This document shows, in pieces, positions 34,540 to 35,528 of a stretch of 35,528 nt of DNA. A program made the translations under genes and the position numbers. Within the stretch, counting starts at the first letter, position 1. Every line of letters begins with the position of its first letter. The stretch is taken from contig PUOM01000142.1 of assembly GCA_003552795.1 (NCBI GenBank), positions 1 through 35,528 of the forward strand, given 5' to 3'. Below the pieces are notes generated by a model. It did no database searches and was not told where the DNA came from. It was given only the letters and a program-made list of their open reading frames with translations. The DNA comes from Halomonas sp. (lineage in GTDB: Bacteria; Pseudomonadota; Gammaproteobacteria; Pseudomonadales; Halomonadaceae).

Positions 34540-35208
34540 ATGGCAGATGCATCCACCAAGGGCGTCCTGACGACGCCTCTGTTCAAGAACAACCCCATTG
34601 CGCTGCAGGTGCTCGGCATCTGCTCCGCGCTGGCGGTAACGACCAGCATGAGCGTATCGCTGGTCATGACCCTGGCGGTCATCTTTGTCTGTGCCTTCTC
34701 CAACCTGTTCGTGTCGCTGATCCGGCACCACATCCCCTCGTCCATCCGCATCATCGTGCAGATGACCATCATCGCCTCCCTGGTGATCGTGGTGGACCAG
34801 GTGCTGCGTGCCTTCGCCTACGAGATGTCTCAGCAGCTCTCGGTTTTCGTGGGCCTGATCATCACCAACTGCATCATCATGGGCCGCGCCGAAGGCTTCG
34901 CCATGCAGAACGGTCCCAAGATGTCGTTCATCGACGGTATCGGCAACGGTATCGGCTATGGCTTCATCCTGATGGCCGTCGGCTTCTTCCGCGAGCTGTT
35001 CGGCTCCGGCAGCGTCTTCGGCGTCACCATTCTGCAGCCCGTGCAGGATGGGGGCTGGTACGTCCCCAACGGCCTGATGCTGCTGCCGCCGTCGGCGTTC
35101 TTCATCATCGGTCTGATCATCTGGGTGATCCGCAGCTTCTACCCGGAGCAGATCGAGGAGAACGAGTTCCAGATGAAGCACAACACCGAACCGAAGGAGG
35201 CCGTGTAA
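34540..35208 (+). CDS. nqrD: Na+-NQR subunit D
   Basis: A 222-residue integral membrane subunit with six helices that, with NqrE, binds a 2Fe-2S cluster in the membrane and forms part of the electron path. It has the family features [46 protein letters not shown] and [17 protein letters not shown], the last containing the conserved cysteine in TNC. It is 2 nt after nqrC and 1 nt before nqrE; GGAGG lies near its end and serves nqrE. Confidence 0.97.
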   Translation: MADASTKGVLTTPLFKNNPIALQVLGICSALAVTTSMSVSLVMTLAVIFVCAFSNLFVSLIRHHIPSSIRIIVQMTIIASLVIVVDQVLRAFAYEMSQQLSVFVGLIITNCIIMGRAEGFAMQNGPKMSFIDGIGNGIGYGFILMAVGFFRELFGSGSVFGVTILQPVQDGGWYVPNGLMLLPPSAFFIIGLIIWVIRSFYPEQIEENEFQMKHNTEPKEAV

Positions 35209-35209
35209 C

Positions 35210-35528
35210 ATGGAACACTATCTGAGCCTGTTTGTGGCCTCGGTTTTCGTCGAGAACCTGGCCCTGGCATTCTTCCTGGGGATGTGCACCTTCCTGGCCG
35301 TGTCCAAGAAGGTCTCCGCGGCCTTCGGCCTGGGCATCGCCGTCATCGTGGTGCTGACCATTGCGGTGCCGGTCAACCAGGTGATCTACAACGTGCTGCT
35401 CTCCGAGGGCGCGCTCTCCTGGACCGGCATCAGCGGTGCCGAGAACATCGATCTCTCCTTCCTGGGCCTGCTCAGCTACATCGGCGTTATCGCCGCGCTG
35501 GTGCAGATCCTCGAGATGTTCCTCGACA
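35210..35528 (+). CDS. nqrE: Na+-NQR subunit E (3' end outside window)
   Basis: The first 106 residues of an NqrE that should be about 202 long. It begins [40 protein letters not shown] (in part), with the cluster-ligand cysteine in GMCTF, then [14 protein letters not shown] and the [26 protein letters not shown] segment. AAGGAGG lies upstream inside nqrD. The open frame runs off the right edge; nqrF should follow. Confidence 0.96.
   Translation, partial: MEHYLSLFVASVFVENLALAFFLGMCTFLAVSKKVSAAFGLGIAVIVVLTIAVPVNQVIYNVLLSEGALSWTGISGAENIDLSFLGLLSYIGVIAALVQILEMFLD

Noticed and set aside
1-35528. CRISPR arrays, tRNA/rRNA genes, insertion sequences or prophage
   Set aside because: I found no regularly spaced repeats, no terminal inverted repeats with transposase, and no RNA gene signatures; the window is almost fully occupied by conserved genes.

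Overview
The window is a high-GC gammaproteobacterial chromosome segment, most like a halomonad (Halomonas or a relative). This is inferred from the base composition, the Na+-NQR operon, a GAPDH with a long N-terminal extension, and a fliK / stand-alone FlhB-domain pair next to flhDC. About 25 kb of the 35.5 kb is one flagellar and chemotaxis block. The remaining 10 kb is housekeeping: mfd, a glyceraldehyde-3-phosphate dehydrogenase gene, and nqrABCDE cut by the right edge. I see no rRNA, tRNA, insertion sequence, prophage or CRISPR array.

Layout. 1-722: the 3' end of a fliK-like gene overlapping a small gene for a free FlhB C-terminal-like domain. 723-1097: an AT-rich control region with a perfect 10-bp inverted repeat, then a GC-rich structured leader. 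1098-1997: flhD and flhC, the master regulator. 2167-12692: motA, motB, cheA, cheW, three chemoreceptor genes (the third an Aer-like PAS receptor) and cheR. 12781-16722: cheB, a fourth receptor, cheY, cheZ. 16873-24095: flhB, flhA, flhF, a small FlhG-like gene, flhE, fliA. 24174-25677: a second stator pair of MotC/MotD type. 25711-29160 (minus): mfd. 29375-30838: GAPDH. 31147-35528: nqrA-D and the start of nqrE.

How it works together. The order flhDC-motAB-cheAW-receptors-cheR-cheB-cheY-cheZ-flhB-flhA-...-flhE is essentially that of Escherichia coli. Into it have been placed flhF, an flhG-like gene and fliA, which belong to polar-flagellate and betaproteobacterial arrangements. Three well-formed sigma-28 (FliA) promoters, each with an 11-nt spacer, lie before motA, cheB and motC. 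Thus the FliA encoded here should drive both stator pairs and the chemotaxis genes once FlhDC and the export gate (FlhA/FlhB) are in place. CheZ, CheY and the Hpt-type CheA show near-exact conservation of the E. coli catalytic residues.

Most interesting points: (1) the gene in the flhG slot keeps the N-terminal DQAxxLR FlhF-activating motif but has no Walker A ATPase; (2) its partner FlhF carries an unrecognised C-terminal extension of about 340 residues; (3) a 14-codon mini-ORF links flhA and flhF by ATGA overlaps at both ends; (4) the Aer-like receptor combines a conserved FAD-type PAS domain with a periplasmic helical domain; (5) one receptor has almost no periplasmic domain and is translationally coupled to one lacking the CheR-docking tail; (6) an inverted repeat precedes flhDC.
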